From Oceanospirillales bacterium (lineage in GTDB: Bacteria > Pseudomonadota > Gammaproteobacteria > Xanthomonadales > SZUA-36): DNA of 34,861 nt. The stretch lies in the NCBI GenBank assembly GCA_003233115.1, contig QIKV01000085.1:1-34861 (forward strand). Direction: 5' to 3'. The notes beneath the pieces are model-generated. The model worked only from the letters and a program-made list of their open reading frames with translations, was not told the origin of the DNA and made no database searches. This document shows, piece after piece, positions 24,262-34,794 of the stretch (its first letter is position 1; every line of letters begins with the position of its first letter). Made by a program: the position numbers and the translations under genes.

Positions 24262-24765
24262 ATGGGTAGATGGCGACCCGCTGCCAAGCCTGGCAGTCCC
24301 TACATCACGCCCGCGGGTGCGCAAAGACTGCGGGAAGAATTACGCTACTTGTGGAAAAGCTTACGACCGGAAGTTGTCAGGGCCCTCGCAGACGCCGCCG
24401 CAGAAGGTGACCGGTCGGAAAATGCAGAATATATCTACCGCAAAAAGCAACTGGCGGAGATTGACCGGCGTTTGCGCTACCTGAGCAAGCGTGTGGACAT
24501 CATGAAAATTGTGGACCGCCCGCCCACGGATGTTTCTGTCATTCGCTTCGGGGCCTGGATTACATTGCAGGGTCCGGATGGCGATGCCGTGACCTACCGC
24601 ATTGTCGGCGTCGATGAAACCGATGCAAAGCAGGGCTTTATTTCCATTGATTCTCCCGTCGCACTGGCTTTGCTGGGTAAATCCGTCGGTGACCGCGTCG
24701 AAGTCAAACTACCGGAATGTCAAGCCGACTTTGAAGTGCTCAGGATCAACTACGCGACAGCTTGA
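24262..24765 (+). CDS. greB: Transcription elongation factor GreB
   Basis: GreB reactivates backtracked RNA polymerase by stimulating transcript cleavage. The 167-residue form starts MGRWRPAAKPGSPYITPAG, the usual GreB beginning. It has the coiled-coil tip EGDRSENAEYIYRKKQL with the acidic residues needed for cleavage, then LRYLSKRVDIMKIVD. The C-terminal FKBP-like domain contains GAWITLQGPDGD, RIVGVDETD, and ISIDSPVALALLGKSVGD. An in-frame ATG at 24163 would add 33 unrelated residues. ATG 24262 has GAAGGA upstream and matches the family. Its stop codon lies inside the -35 box of the following heat-shock promoter. Confidence 0.96.
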   Translation: MGRWRPAAKPGSPYITPAGAQRLREELRYLWKSLRPEVVRALADAAAEGDRSENAEYIYRKKQLAEIDRRLRYLSKRVDIMKIVDRPPTDVSVIRFGAWITLQGPDGDAVTYRIVGVDETDAKQGFISIDSPVALALLGKSVGDRVEVKLPECQADFEVLRINYATA

Positions 24766-24787
24766 AACCATGGCGGGGAAACCCCAT
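24761..24787 (+). promoter_or_regulatory. Sigma-32 heat-shock promoter of the Hsp20 gene
   Basis: CTTGAAA (24761-24767) and CCCCAT (24782-24787, followed by TTA) are separated by 14 bases. This matches the known RpoH consensus CTTGAAA and CCCCATnT with accepted spacing. The predicted start is near 24794, giving a leader of about 90 bases. The greB stop TGA (24763-24765) is part of the -35 box. Confidence 0.88.
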
Positions 24788-24823
24788 TTATTTAACGTGG
24801 CAGCCTGCGGGGGCCACAGGTAA

Positions 24824-24844
24824 CTTCCGGCCGTTTGGCGGAAG
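24824..24844 (+). promoter_or_regulatory. First hairpin of the Hsp20 leader
   Basis: CTTCCGGCC (24824-24832) pairs with GGCGGAAG (24837-24844) around a GTTT loop: eight base pairs with one bulged G. This stable stem lies upstream of the thermometer hairpin, as extra stable hairpins do in known ROSE leaders. The T-run just after it could also let it attenuate transcription. Confidence 0.6.
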
Positions 24845-24853
24845 GTTTTTTGA

Positions 24854-24880
24854 CCGAATTGCTTCTAAAGGAGAATACGG
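24854..24880 (+). promoter_or_regulatory. ROSE-like RNA thermometer over the Hsp20 ribosome-binding site
   Basis: The Shine-Dalgarno AGGAG (24869-24873) is covered by an anti-SD arm containing TTGCT (24859-24863), the conserved U-U/C-G-C-U of ROSE elements. Pairs seen are CCG/CGG (24854-24856 with 24878-24880), ATT/AAT (24858-24860 with 24874-24876) and CTTC with GGAG (24862-24865 with 24870-24873, one U-G wobble). G61 of the arm (24861) is left bulged, as in ROSE. The loop is TAAA. Melting on heating would free the site. The structure is hand-folded from the sequence. Confidence 0.72.
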
Positions 24881-24882
24881 AT

Positions 24883-25350
24883 ATGACTACTTTTGATTTT
24901 TCACCCCTTTACAGAACCTCAGTTGGTTTCGACCGTCTCGCGTCTTTGTTGAGCACTGCTTCACAGCAGGAACAGGGTAACAGCTACCCGCCGTACAACA
25001 TCCGTTCTACGAGCGAGGACCACTACCAAATTACCATGGCGGTCGCCGGCTTTGCAGACAAAGATCTGAACATCATCACCGAACAGAACCGTCTGATCGT
25101 CACCGGTGAGCGCGAGGACCAAGTGGAAGACAACGGTGAGTACCTCCACCGTGGTATCGCCACACGTTCTTTTGAGCGCCGCTTCAACCTGGCTGAACAT
25201 GTCAAAGTGGTTAATGCAAGCCTGGAGAACGGCCTGCTGCACATTGACCTGGAGCGTGAACTTCCTGAAGCGATGAAACCGCGCACCATCACGATCGGCA
25301 AACCGAAGGCACGTCTTCTCGACGTGGAGAAAGAAGAAAAAGCTGCCTGA
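24883..25350 (+). CDS. ibpA: Small heat-shock protein, Hsp20 / IbpA family
   Basis: The 155-residue protein is an ATP-independent holdase that binds unfolding proteins in the cytoplasm. The alpha-crystallin domain spans about residues 37-138. It has YPPYNIRSTSEDHYQITMAV, the central loop TGEREDQVEDNGEYLHRGIA with ATRSFERRFNLAEHV, and the IbpA-type SLENGLLHIDLERELPE. The C-terminal IxI-like motif is TITIG. ATG 24883 has AAAGGAG nine bases upstream; an in-frame upstream ATG at 24835 lies inside the leader hairpins and is rejected. Expression is probably doubly heat-controlled, by sigma-32 and by the RNA thermometer. A terminator follows directly, so the gene is monocistronic. Confidence 0.95.
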   Translation: MTTFDFSPLYRTSVGFDRLASLLSTASQQEQGNSYPPYNIRSTSEDHYQITMAVAGFADKDLNIITEQNRLIVTGEREDQVEDNGEYLHRGIATRSFERRFNLAEHVKVVNASLENGLLHIDLERELPEAMKPRTITIGKPKARLLDVEKEEKAA

Positions 25351-25380
25351 CTGATTACCTGTCGGTTGTTTTAGATATGG

Positions 25381-25409
25381 GGGGGTGCCTGCCGGGCACC
25401 CCCTTTTTT
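25381..25409 (+). terminator. Rho-independent terminator after the Hsp20 gene
   Basis: A perfect 9-bp stem, GGGGGTGCC (25381-25389) with GGCACCCCC (25395-25403), has a 5-base loop and is followed by six Ts. It starts 30 bases after the stop codon. Confidence 0.93.
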
Positions 25410-25498
25410 GGTACGCGCAAGGGGCCGGCATGGGCCGTATTTGCAACCTGGCAAAGCTATCGTTAGTCTGAGGTCATTGTGAACGGATTTTTACCTGA

Positions 25499-26239
25499 AT
25501 GAAGCGCCTCGCTTTCTGGTTATACCAGGTCTACGCCTGGCTAATAGTCATCCCCTTAGGATTACTTTTAACGCTGGTTGCAGGCTGGTTGACCATGCTG
25601 GTCGCCGTTGTCTGGAGTCCCCGCGCCGCCAGTCGCTATGTCGCCGCAAAATGGGGCCGGGTCATTGCCTGGCTGACACCGATGCTGGTGACTGTGGAGG
25701 GTGCGCAGCACGCAGATCCGGGTAGAACCTATGTTGTGGTGTGCAACCACCAGAGCCAGTACGACATCTTTCTGGTGTACGGATGGCTGGATCTCGATCT
25801 GAAATGGGTTGTGAAAGCAGAATTGCGCAAACTGCCGGGTGTGGGCATCGGCTGTGAGAAAGCGGGGCACATATTTGTTGAGCGCGGCAACCCTGAACAG
25901 GCTCGCAAGGCCGTCAATGAAGCCCTCGAAAGGGTCGGTGACGGGGTGGGTATTCTGTTTTTTGCCGAAGGGTCGCGTAGTCTGGATGGAAAACTCAAGC
26001 CTTTCAAAAAAGGCGCTTTTCGCATGGCAGTCTCGCAGGGCTTGCCGATACTACCGCTTACAATCGTCGGTACGCGTGACATCCAGAAGCCAAAATCCAT
26101 GCTGATTTTTCCCGGCAGGGCACGCCTGATAATACACCCGGCCATCGAGGTGGACGGCCGGGAAACCCAGGATGTGTTGACATTGATGAACCGGACGCGG
26201 GAAGTCATCGCCTCCGCCCTGCCAGCGGATCTCCGCTAA
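25499..26239 (+). CDS. plsC: 1-acyl-sn-glycerol-3-phosphate acyltransferase (PlsC family)
   Basis: The 246-residue inner-membrane enzyme would acylate lysophosphatidic acid to phosphatidic acid in phospholipid synthesis. Two hydrophobic stretches cover residues about 5-40. The acyltransferase block I is CNHQSQYD (His84 and Asp89 of HX4D). Block II contains GHIFVERGNP, block III FFAEGSRS (Glu157, Gly158), and block IV ILPLTIVGTRDI. The ATG at 25499 is the natural start, but no strong ribosome-binding site precedes it. It is followed after 3 bases by the rhomboid gene, so the three genes plsC, rhomboid and SRPBCC form an operon. A second plsC elsewhere in the genome is possible. Confidence 0.9.
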   Translation: MKRLAFWLYQVYAWLIVIPLGLLLTLVAGWLTMLVAVVWSPRAASRYVAAKWGRVIAWLTPMLVTVEGAQHADPGRTYVVVCNHQSQYDIFLVYGWLDLDLKWVVKAELRKLPGVGIGCEKAGHIFVERGNPEQARKAVNEALERVGDGVGILFFAEGSRSLDGKLKPFKKGAFRMAVSQGLPILPLTIVGTRDIQKPKSMLIFPGRARLIIHPAIEVDGRETQDVLTLMNRTREVIASALPADLR

Positions 26240-26242
26240 ACC

Positions 26243-26935
26243 ATGCATCTCGGCAAGCCGGACCCCAGGTTCATCGAATCCGGCAGGGCGCAGCGTAATT
26301 TCAGGCTGGCGTTGAAGATTGCCCTGGCCCTGACCGGTTTATTGTGGTTAATCCTTTTTGTTGACGGCCTCTTTGGTCTGGAGTTGGTACGTTTTGGCCT
26401 GCGCCCCCGGCATCTCACGGGCCTGATCGGGTTGTTAACGGCACCGCTGTTGCATGCCGGCGTTGAGCACCTGTTCTCCAATACTGCACCCCTGATCGTC
26501 AGCATGACAACCATCCTGTACCTGTACCCACGGTCATCCGTCCGGGTCATACCGATCATCTGGATTGGCTCGGGCTTGCTGGCCTGGTTCATCGGCCGGC
26601 CCAGTTTGCATTTTGGCGCCAGCGGCTTTATCTATGGGCTATTGGCGTTTGTGTTTATCAGCGGAATTTTGCGCCTGGAGATGCGCTCCGTGGCGGTCTC
26701 GGTGCTGGTGTGGTTCCTGTATGGCTCAATGATCTGGGGCGTGCTGCCGATACGTCCGAACATGTCATGGGAACTGCATCTGAGCGGCGCTATTCTGGGT
26801 GTCGTGCTGGCCATTGTTTACCGCCGCTGGGATGTGATGCCGGTCAAGCGTTATGAGTGGGAAGATGATGACAGTGTGCCGGACTGGTTTCCGACCGAAG
26901 AATCTCCCAATAGCAAGGACAATGATGATGTTTAA
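26243..26935 (+). CDS. Rhomboid family intramembrane serine protease
   Basis: The 230-residue protein has about six membrane helices and the rhomboid active site. HFGASGFIYG gives the GxSG serine (Ser127), and SWELHLSGAILG the catalytic His179. Helix 2 has LLHAGVEHLFSN with His71 and Asn80 of the oxyanion region. The C-terminal tail (about 200-230) is cytoplasmic or exposed, and very acidic with EWEDDDSVPDWFPTEES. This is longer than in compact rhomboids. The gene overlaps the next by 11 bases. The substrate is unknown, but a membrane neighbour of the PlsC or SRPBCC protein is a possibility suggested only by position. Confidence 0.9.
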   Translation: MHLGKPDPRFIESGRAQRNFRLALKIALALTGLLWLILFVDGLFGLELVRFGLRPRHLTGLIGLLTAPLLHAGVEHLFSNTAPLIVSMTTILYLYPRSSVRVIPIIWIGSGLLAWFIGRPSLHFGASGFIYGLLAFVFISGILRLEMRSVAVSVLVWFLYGSMIWGVLPIRPNMSWELHLSGAILGVVLAIVYRRWDVMPVKRYEWEDDDSVPDWFPTEESPNSKDNDDV

Positions 26936-27503
26936 GAGAATCAGTTTTGGTGCGCTGCTGCTGTTCGTGGTGTTGGTAGTAATCGGGTACATGCTGCCCA
27001 CCCAGGTACATGTAGAACGCAGCATCACGGTCGAGCGCCCGGCACGGGTATTGTTTACGATTATTGATGATTACCGGTATTTTAAACAATGGTCTCCATG
27101 GCTCGCACGGGATCCCAATGCCGAGTATGTAATTTCCGGTCCGGATACGGGTGTCGGGGCGCGTTTGAGCTGGACGGGCGAGCCACACCTGGTCGGTAGC
27201 GGTTGGCAGGAAATCATTGCCAGCAAACCCTATGAACAGATAGATATACGGCTGGATCTTGATTCCCAGGGTAGTGCAGACACCCGCTTTACTTTTCAGC
27301 CCGTGGGTGGTGCAACCCGGATTACCTGGTCGTTTGATTCCGATCTGACCGAGGGCCTGGATTTATTCGACGGCTTCCTGGCACGCTATTTTGGCCTGCT
27401 GTTCGACCGCTGGATTGGCACTGAGTATGAGCAGGGCCTGGCAAATCTGAAACGGTTGGCCGAGTCGCTACCCGCTTCTGATTTTGCCCCGCCCCGCAAC
27501 TGA
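26925..27503 (+). CDS. Membrane-anchored SRPBCC (START-like) family protein
   Basis: The 192-residue protein has one N-terminal membrane helix (about residues 7-24, FGALLLFVVLVVIGYML). A START-like lipid- or ligand-binding fold follows: HVERSITVERPARVLFTIIDDY at the beginning, QWSPWLARDP, GSGWQEIIASKPYEQI, and the C-terminal helix LLFDRWIGTEYEQGLANLK. This matches polyketide-cyclase/SRPBCC proteins in transcripts with other membrane genes; the ligand is not known. Three ATGs lie in a row (26922, 26925, 26928), and AAGGA ends at 26919, favouring 26925 or 26928. The gene overlaps the rhomboid stop, and its own stop is 4 bases from the convergent aat gene. Confidence 0.85.
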   Translation: MMFKRISFGALLLFVVLVVIGYMLPTQVHVERSITVERPARVLFTIIDDYRYFKQWSPWLARDPNAEYVISGPDTGVGARLSWTGEPHLVGSGWQEIIASKPYEQIDIRLDLDSQGSADTRFTFQPVGGATRITWSFDSDLTEGLDLFDGFLARYFGLLFDRWIGTEYEQGLANLKRLAESLPASDFAPPRN

Positions 27504-27507
27504 GTCA

Positions 27508-28206
27508 CTACCAGCGCGGTGCGGCGATGAAATCCTGCCGCCAGTGATCAGGTGCGCTGGTTTCGCGCAGGTGGCGCTGGAATTTCGCACGGGGAATTTC
27601 CTCTGCGCCCATGCTGAGCAGGTGCGGGTTGCTGACCTGGCAATCCAGTAACGTGAACCGCCATTGGCTCAATTGCCGGCACAGGGCCACCAGCGCAACT
27701 TTGCTGGCATCGGTGACCCGGCTGAACATGGACTCGCCAAAAAATACCGGGCCGAGTGCCAGTCCATAAATGCCACCGGCAAGTTCATCCTTGCGCCAGA
27801 CTTCCAGTGAATGTGCGATACCGGCCTGGTGCAGGCGAATGTACGCTGTACGCATCTGCGCTGTGATCCATGTGCCTTTTCCGTCCCGCCTTGCCTGTGC
27901 GCAAGCCTCAATGACCTGTGCGAACGCCCGGTCAGCACTGAGCGTAAATTCACCCCGGTTATAGCGGCGCCGTAACCGCCGCGAAATATGCACGTGCTCC
28001 GGGTAGAGGACACAGCGGGGCGCCGGTGACCACCATAAAATCGGTTCGCCTTCGCTGTACCAGGGAAATATACCGCGACGATAGGCATTGACCAGACGGG
28101 TCACGGACAGGTCTCCACCGGCCGCAAGCAGTCCTGGGGGGTGTTCAAGTGCCCGTTCGGTGGCAGGGAAGGGTGATTCCGGATCCGGTGAGAGTAGCGG
28201 AATCAC
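27508..28206 (-). CDS. aat: Leucyl/phenylalanyl-tRNA-protein transferase Aat
   Basis: Aat attaches Leu or Phe to the N-terminal Arg or Lys of proteins, marking them for ClpS-ClpAP in the N-end rule pathway. The 232-residue protein shows the family sequence from near its start: LLAAGGDLSVTRLVNAYRRG, then IFPWYSEGEPILWWSPAPR. In the core are GTWITAQMRTAYIRLHQAG, SLEVW, and ELAGGIYGLALG with VFFGESMFSR, followed by ASKVALVALCRQL and LLDCQVSNPHLLSMGA. Length is typical. It is co-oriented with trxB and 12 bases downstream of it, where many relatives have cydDC between them. Confidence 0.97.
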   Translation of the reverse strand: MIPLLSPDPESPFPATERALEHPPGLLAAGGDLSVTRLVNAYRRGIFPWYSEGEPILWWSPAPRCVLYPEHVHISRRLRRRYNRGEFTLSADRAFAQVIEACAQARRDGKGTWITAQMRTAYIRLHQAGIAHSLEVWRKDELAGGIYGLALGPVFFGESMFSRVTDASKVALVALCRQLSQWRFTLLDCQVSNPHLLSMGAEEIPRAKFQRHLRETSAPDHWRQDFIAAPRW

Positions 28207-28218
28207 AGCATTTCAATT

Positions 28219-29229
<1,011 letters not shown>

Positions 29230-29296
29230 TTAACTGATCATCCACCCCGTAAATATGACTTGTCGGATGTTTTATAAGTGATTGTGGCATGATGGC

Positions 29297-29338
29297 TTGA
29301 ATTGTTTGATAAATGGGCTAATATTTCTCAGGAAATAT
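29297..29338 (+). promoter_or_regulatory. Probable ftsK promoter with overlapping inverted repeat
   Basis: TTGAAT (29297-29302) and TAATAT (29319-29324) are 16 bases apart, a plausible sigma-70 promoter. A perfect 7-bp inverted repeat, ATATTTC (29321-29327) and GAAATAT (29332-29338), overlaps the -10 region and start point, where an operator would block initiation. The remaining leader to the ftsK start (about 60 bases) is strongly AT-rich. Confidence 0.5.
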
Positions 29339-29396
29339 GATATATTTAACTTTAAATATAAACACTTAAAAAACAAACCTTATAAGGTATATAACA

Positions 29397-31718
29397 TTGC
29401 CGCAAGCGCGAAAGACGACCGTCAGGGACACCGGTAAAGCTTCCCGGCTGTCACAACATCTGAGGGAAAGCGGTTTCCTGCTCTCCATGCTGGTTGCCGT
29501 CTATCTGGTTGCCTGTCTTTTTACCTACGACCCGACTGATCCAGGGCCATTTAATACAACCAATTCAGAGCAGGTGCATAACGCGGGTCGCATACTGGGT
29601 GCATGGCTCGCAAATTTCTTTCTGTTCCTGACTGGTTACATCGCTTACCTGCTGCCGGTCATTGTGGTTTACGGTGGCTGGCGCTTGTGGCGCGATGAGT
29701 CCATAGGGCCTGAAAATGGTGTTGTGGAAGCGCTCGCCGTGGTGACCGGCCTGGTGCTGTTCCTGCTTTCTTCAACCGGCCTGAGCGATATGCATTTAAT
29801 GCCTGCTGCCGGTAGCATGCCCACTGGCGGTGGTGGCGTAATCGGGGCAGTCATTGCCTCACCCCTGTTGGAACTAACCGGCATGCTCGGTGCAACCCTG
29901 TTCCTGTTGTCCATGCTGCTGGTGGGCGTCACCCTGTTTACCGGGCTCTCCTGGTTCTGGGTGATGGACGTGACAGGTTATATCACGCTGGGCCTCTTTG
30001 ACTCGCTGATTGCCAGCATCATCAACCTGCGCGACTGGTTTGCAGGCCGCCGGGCGCGGGCCAGGCGCGACCAGGTTCGCAGAACGGATTCAGCCAGGCA
30101 AAAAGGTAAAAAAGCACCCAGGATTGAGCCGCAGATCAACATGCCGAAAGGGCGGTCCAGCAAGCGGGTTACGCGGGAAAAACAACGGCCTCTGTTCAAA
30201 AGTATGCCGGCCGATTCACTGCCACCGCTGGATATGCTGGATGAACCTCACGACCAGCCACCCGGGTATAGCAAAGATGCGCTGAAGGCGCTGTCCAGGC
30301 AGGTCGAATTGAAATTGGCGGATTTTGGCGTACAGGTGGACGTGGTGGCCGTACACCCCGGCCCGGTGATCACCCGCTTCGAACTACAGCCTGCGCCCGG
30401 TGTGAAGTCTGCCCAGATTATGAACCTGGCCAAGGATCTTGCGCGTGGACTCAGCATTGTGTCCGTGCGGGTGGTGGAAGTCATTCCGGGCAAATCCACC
30501 ATTGGCCTGGAAATACCCAATACCAACCGGCATATGGTATTTCTCTCGGAAATACTGCGTTCCGAGGTCTATGACAATTCCAGTTCGCCGTTAACGCTGG
30601 CGCTGGGCAAGAGTATTTCCGGGCGACCGATCGTGGCGGATCTTGCGAAAATGCCCCATTTGCTGGTTGCAGGAACCACCGGTTCCGGCAAGTCAGTTGC
30701 GTTGAACGCAATGATACTCAGCTTGCTGTACAAAACCGGACCGGAGAATGTCAGGCTGGTCATGGTGGATCCAAAAATGCTGGAGTTATCGATCTATGCC
30801 GACATCCCGCACTTGCTGGCACCGGTTGTGACTGATATGAAAGAAGCGGCCAATGCATTGCGCTGGTGTGTTGCGGAAATTGAACGCAGGTACCGGCTGA
30901 TGTCTGCATTGGGGGTGCGTAATCTAGCCGGATTTAACAAAAAAGTGCGCGATGCCAGCAAAGCTGGTACGCCCTTGAAGGATCCGCTGTTTGTAGTGGA
31001 TGAAATGAATCCCGACATGCTGGTGCCCGACCTTGAGCACTTACCGTATATCGTTGTCATCGTTGATGAACTTGCTGATATGATGATGATCCTTGGCAAG
31101 AAAATTGATGAGCTGATCGCCCGTCTGGCGCAAAAAGCCCGTGCTTCCGGCATCCATCTGATACTGGCTACACAAAGGCCTTCCGTGGATGTCATTACCG
31201 GTCTGATCAAGGCGAATATTCCGACCCGCATAGCCTTTCAGGTTTCTTCCCGCGTTGATTCCCGCACCATCCTGGACCAAATGGGCGCCGAGCAGTTGCT
31301 GGGTCATGGCGACATGCTGTACATGCCGCCCGGCACCGCCATTCCCGAACGTGTACACGGGGCATTTGTGGACGACCATGAAGTCCATGCAGTGGTTGAC
31401 TACCTGCGTTCACTTGCTGAGCCGAACTATGTCGATGAGATCCTGGAAGAAACGCAAATGACGACCAATGGCATGACCATCAACGCCGCCGGCATTCCGA
31501 CTGAAACGCCGGCTGACCAGGATGAACTTTATGACCAGGCAGTTGCCTGGGTGACTGAGTCCAGGCGTGCCTCGATTTCCAGCGTGCAGCGGCACCTGCG
31601 GGTGGGCTACAACCGGGCCGCCCGCCTGGTCGAAGAAATGGAGGCCAGTGGCGTCGTATCCCGGCCCGAACATAATGGCCAGCGAGAAGTGCTGGCACCG
31701 CCACCGCCAAAAAATTAG
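29397..31718 (+). CDS. ftsK: DNA translocase FtsK
   Basis: FtsK is the septum-anchored DNA pump that clears chromosome ends and activates XerCD at dif during division. The 773-residue protein has four membrane helices in the first 200 residues. A basic, proline-containing linker of about 80-100 residues follows, much shorter than in E. coli FtsK but like other gammaproteobacteria. The RecA-like motor has Walker A GTTGSGKS (426-433) and Walker [12 protein letters not shown] (Asp557, Glu558), followed by [19 protein letters not shown]. The C-terminal gamma winged helix contains [22 protein letters not shown] and ends NGQREVLAP. The start is a TTG at 29397 with AAGG about nine bases upstream. 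It lies 5 bases before lolA. Confidence 0.96.
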   Translation: MPQARKTTVRDTGKASRLSQHLRESGFLLSMLVAVYLVACLFTYDPTDPGPFNTTNSEQVHNAGRILGAWLANFFLFLTGYIAYLLPVIVVYGGWRLWRDESIGPENGVVEALAVVTGLVLFLLSSTGLSDMHLMPAAGSMPTGGGGVIGAVIASPLLELTGMLGATLFLLSMLLVGVTLFTGLSWFWVMDVTGYITLGLFDSLIASIINLRDWFAGRRARARRDQVRRTDSARQKGKKAPRIEPQINMPKGRSSKRVTREKQRPLFKSMPADSLPPLDMLDEPHDQPPGYSKDALKALSRQVELKLADFGVQVDVVAVHPGPVITRFELQPAPGVKSAQIMNLAKDLARGLSIVSVRVVEVIPGKSTIGLEIPNTNRHMVFLSEILRSEVYDNSSSPLTLALGKSISGRPIVADLAKMPHLLVAGTTGSGKSVALNAMILSLLYKTGPENVRLVMVDPKMLELSIYADIPHLLAPVVTDMKEAANALRWCVAEIERRYRLMSALGVRNLAGFNKKVRDASKAGTPLKDPLFVVDEMNPDMLVPDLEHLPYIVVIVDELADMMMILGKKIDELIARLAQKARASGIHLILATQRPSVDVITGLIKANIPTRIAFQVSSRVDSRTILDQMGAEQLLGHGDMLYMPPGTAIPERVHGAFVDDHEVHAVVDYLRSLAEPNYVDEILEETQMTTNGMTINAAGIPTETPADQDELYDQAVAWVTESRRASISSVQRHLRVGYNRAARLVEEMEASGVVSRPEHNGQREVLAPPPPKN

Positions 31719-31723
31719 AGCCA

Positions 31724-32419
31724 ATGAGATTGGGTATGATAAAAGTGCACAAGCAAGAATTACTATTGAAAACACTACTTATCCTGGCGCTGGCCCTGTC
31801 GTCTCCGGCTGCTTTTTCAAGTACTTCCGGTCCTGCACGCAGTGAGTTGGAAGCCTTCAGTACCGGGTTGAAGAGCTTACAACTCGAATTTACCCAGGTG
31901 GTAAAATCACAGGACGGTAGTATCCAGGATGAAACCAGCGGCAATGCCTGGCTGCAAAGACCGGACAAGCTGCGCTGGGTTTACGCGGGCGACTTTCCCG
32001 AGACCATCGTAGCTGACGGGCGCAATGTCTGGATTTATGACGAAGCACTTGCACAGGTCACTATCAAGCCACAATCAGACCGCGTCGCAGATGCCCCCTT
32101 ACTGATATTGACTGATGTCAACCAGCTTGACCGGCAATTCACGGTTACGGAACTGGGTGATTTTGAAGACATGAACTTGCTGGAGCTGAAAAGTCGTGCC
32201 AGCGAGTCAGCGTTTGAGCGCATCCTGATCGGCCTGGACGCCAGCGGCATCCGCATGATGGTTCTGGAAGACGCCTTCGGCCTGCGAACTGAGATCCGCT
32301 TCAGCAATGTTATCAGGAATGCGGTGATAGACCCGCAGCTATTCAGTTTTACACCACCGGCAGGCGTGGACGTGATTGGACAGGTGACTGAACCGCCAGG
32401 ATCTGTAGAACAGCCATGA
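31724..32419 (+). CDS. lolA: Outer-membrane lipoprotein carrier protein LolA
   Basis: LolA is the periplasmic chaperone that moves lipoproteins from LolCDE to LolB. The 231-residue protein has a long N-terminal signal (about residues 1-32, hydrophobic LLLKTLLILALALSS, Ala-rich cleavage site). Family blocks follow: SLQLEFTQVV, GNAWLQRPDKLRWVYAGDFPE, and IVADGRNVWIYDEALAQVTI near the middle. GLDASGIRMMVLEDAFGLRTEI is followed by FSFTPPAGVDVIGQ at the end. ATG 31724 is five bases after ftsK; ATG 31736 is possible. It is the usual neighbour of ftsK, but the expected rarA does not follow it. Confidence 0.95.
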   Translation: MRLGMIKVHKQELLLKTLLILALALSSPAAFSSTSGPARSELEAFSTGLKSLQLEFTQVVKSQDGSIQDETSGNAWLQRPDKLRWVYAGDFPETIVADGRNVWIYDEALAQVTIKPQSDRVADAPLLILTDVNQLDRQFTVTELGDFEDMNLLELKSRASESAFERILIGLDASGIRMMVLEDAFGLRTEIRFSNVIRNAVIDPQLFSFTPPAGVDVIGQVTEPPGSVEQP

Positions 32420-32508
32420 AAGTACCCTGCGGCGCTGTAGAATCACGCTGGCAGGCGTTACAATGCCGCCTGGTCCAAATAGCCGCCATATCCTGAATGA
32501 AATATTGA

Positions 32509-33882
<1,374 letters not shown>

Positions 33883-33894
33883 CTGGCTTACCGG

Positions 33895-34572
33895 TCAGTC
33901 TCTGCCGAACCCAAAACCGAGGATATTGAGCAGGCTCATAAACAGGTTGAGTATGCTGACAAACAGCGTGACGGTGGCCATGATGTAATTGGTCTCACCG
34001 CCCTTGAGGATTTGCTGGGTCTGGTACAGGATCAGACCGGCCATCAACAGGACGAACATACTGGAAACCGCCAATCCAAGTGCGGGTAAGTGGAAGAACA
34101 GGTTACCCACGCCCGCGAGGAAAGCGACCAGGATGCCGATGCCGAGGAATTTACCCATGAACGAGTAATCCCGCTTGCTGGTCAAGGCCAGGCCTGACAT
34201 GGCCAGGAATATGACCCCGGTGCCACCAAGCGCCATCATGACAATTTCGTAGCCGTTACCAAAACGATAAAGATACATATTGATGATCGGCCCCAGCGTA
34301 ACACCCATGAACCCGGTCAAGGCGAACACAGCCAGGATGCCCCAGGCACTGTTACGCAGCTTGGTGGTAACGAACAGCAGGCCAAAATAACCGACCAGCA
34401 CGATAATCGGACCCGGATACGGCCAGTTCAGTGCCATTGAGACACCGGCCATGATGGCTGAAAACAGTAGTGTCATGGACAGTAAAGCGTAGGTATTACG
34501 CAATACCTTGTTCATGGCAACAGCCGAGACGGGCTGTGAAATAGCGCTGGTTCTGTATTGTGTCTGATTCAT
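33895..34572 (-). CDS. yccA: Bax inhibitor-1 / YccA family membrane protein
   Basis: The 225-residue protein has seven membrane helices and family blocks. These are NKVLRNTYALLSMTLLFSA, NSAWGILAVFALTGFMGVTLGP, a MMALGGTGVIFLAMSGLAL segment, KRDYSFMGKFLGIG, and GLILYQTQQILKGGETNYI. It ends LFVSILNLFMSLLNILGFGFGRD. YccA interacts with and modulates the FtsH protease in E. coli; the family also includes TMBIM calcium-leak proteins. The gene is next to the tRNA-Ser gene, as in E. coli, where yccA and serT are neighbours. GGAG 12 bases upstream of ATG 34572 supports the start. Confidence 0.95.
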   Translation of the reverse strand: MNQTQYRTSAISQPVSAVAMNKVLRNTYALLSMTLLFSAIMAGVSMALNWPYPGPIIVLVGYFGLLFVTTKLRNSAWGILAVFALTGFMGVTLGPIINMYLYRFGNGYEIVMMALGGTGVIFLAMSGLALTSKRDYSFMGKFLGIGILVAFLAGVGNLFFHLPALGLAVSSMFVLLMAGLILYQTQQILKGGETNYIMATVTLFVSILNLFMSLLNILGFGFGRD

Positions 34573-34752
34573 AGTCAGGTCTTAGCTCCAAATGGTCTGT
34601 GTTGCATATACTTTAGATAAGGGATTTTTCCACTAGTTCAATGGCAGCTTGTCTGTGCGATTAAATTATCTGGTGGTTACTCTACTCAATTTTACCTGAA
34701 CTGTCATATGCCTGTTGACAGGGGTGGTGAAACGGGCTGTTTTTCGGTATTC

Positions 34753-34781
34753 TTGCGCGTCCTGAATCAGTACAATTTATC
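34753..34781 (+). promoter_or_regulatory. Possible tRNA-Ser promoter
   Basis: TTGCGC (34753-34758) and TTTATC (34776-34781) stand 17 bases apart, and the predicted start is about 7 bases before the mature tRNA. A GGCC discriminator follows. The boxes are only partial matches to consensus. A TTGACA further upstream (about 34714) lacks a good partner -10 box. Confidence 0.4.
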
Positions 34782-34794
34782 GGCCACATTATCC

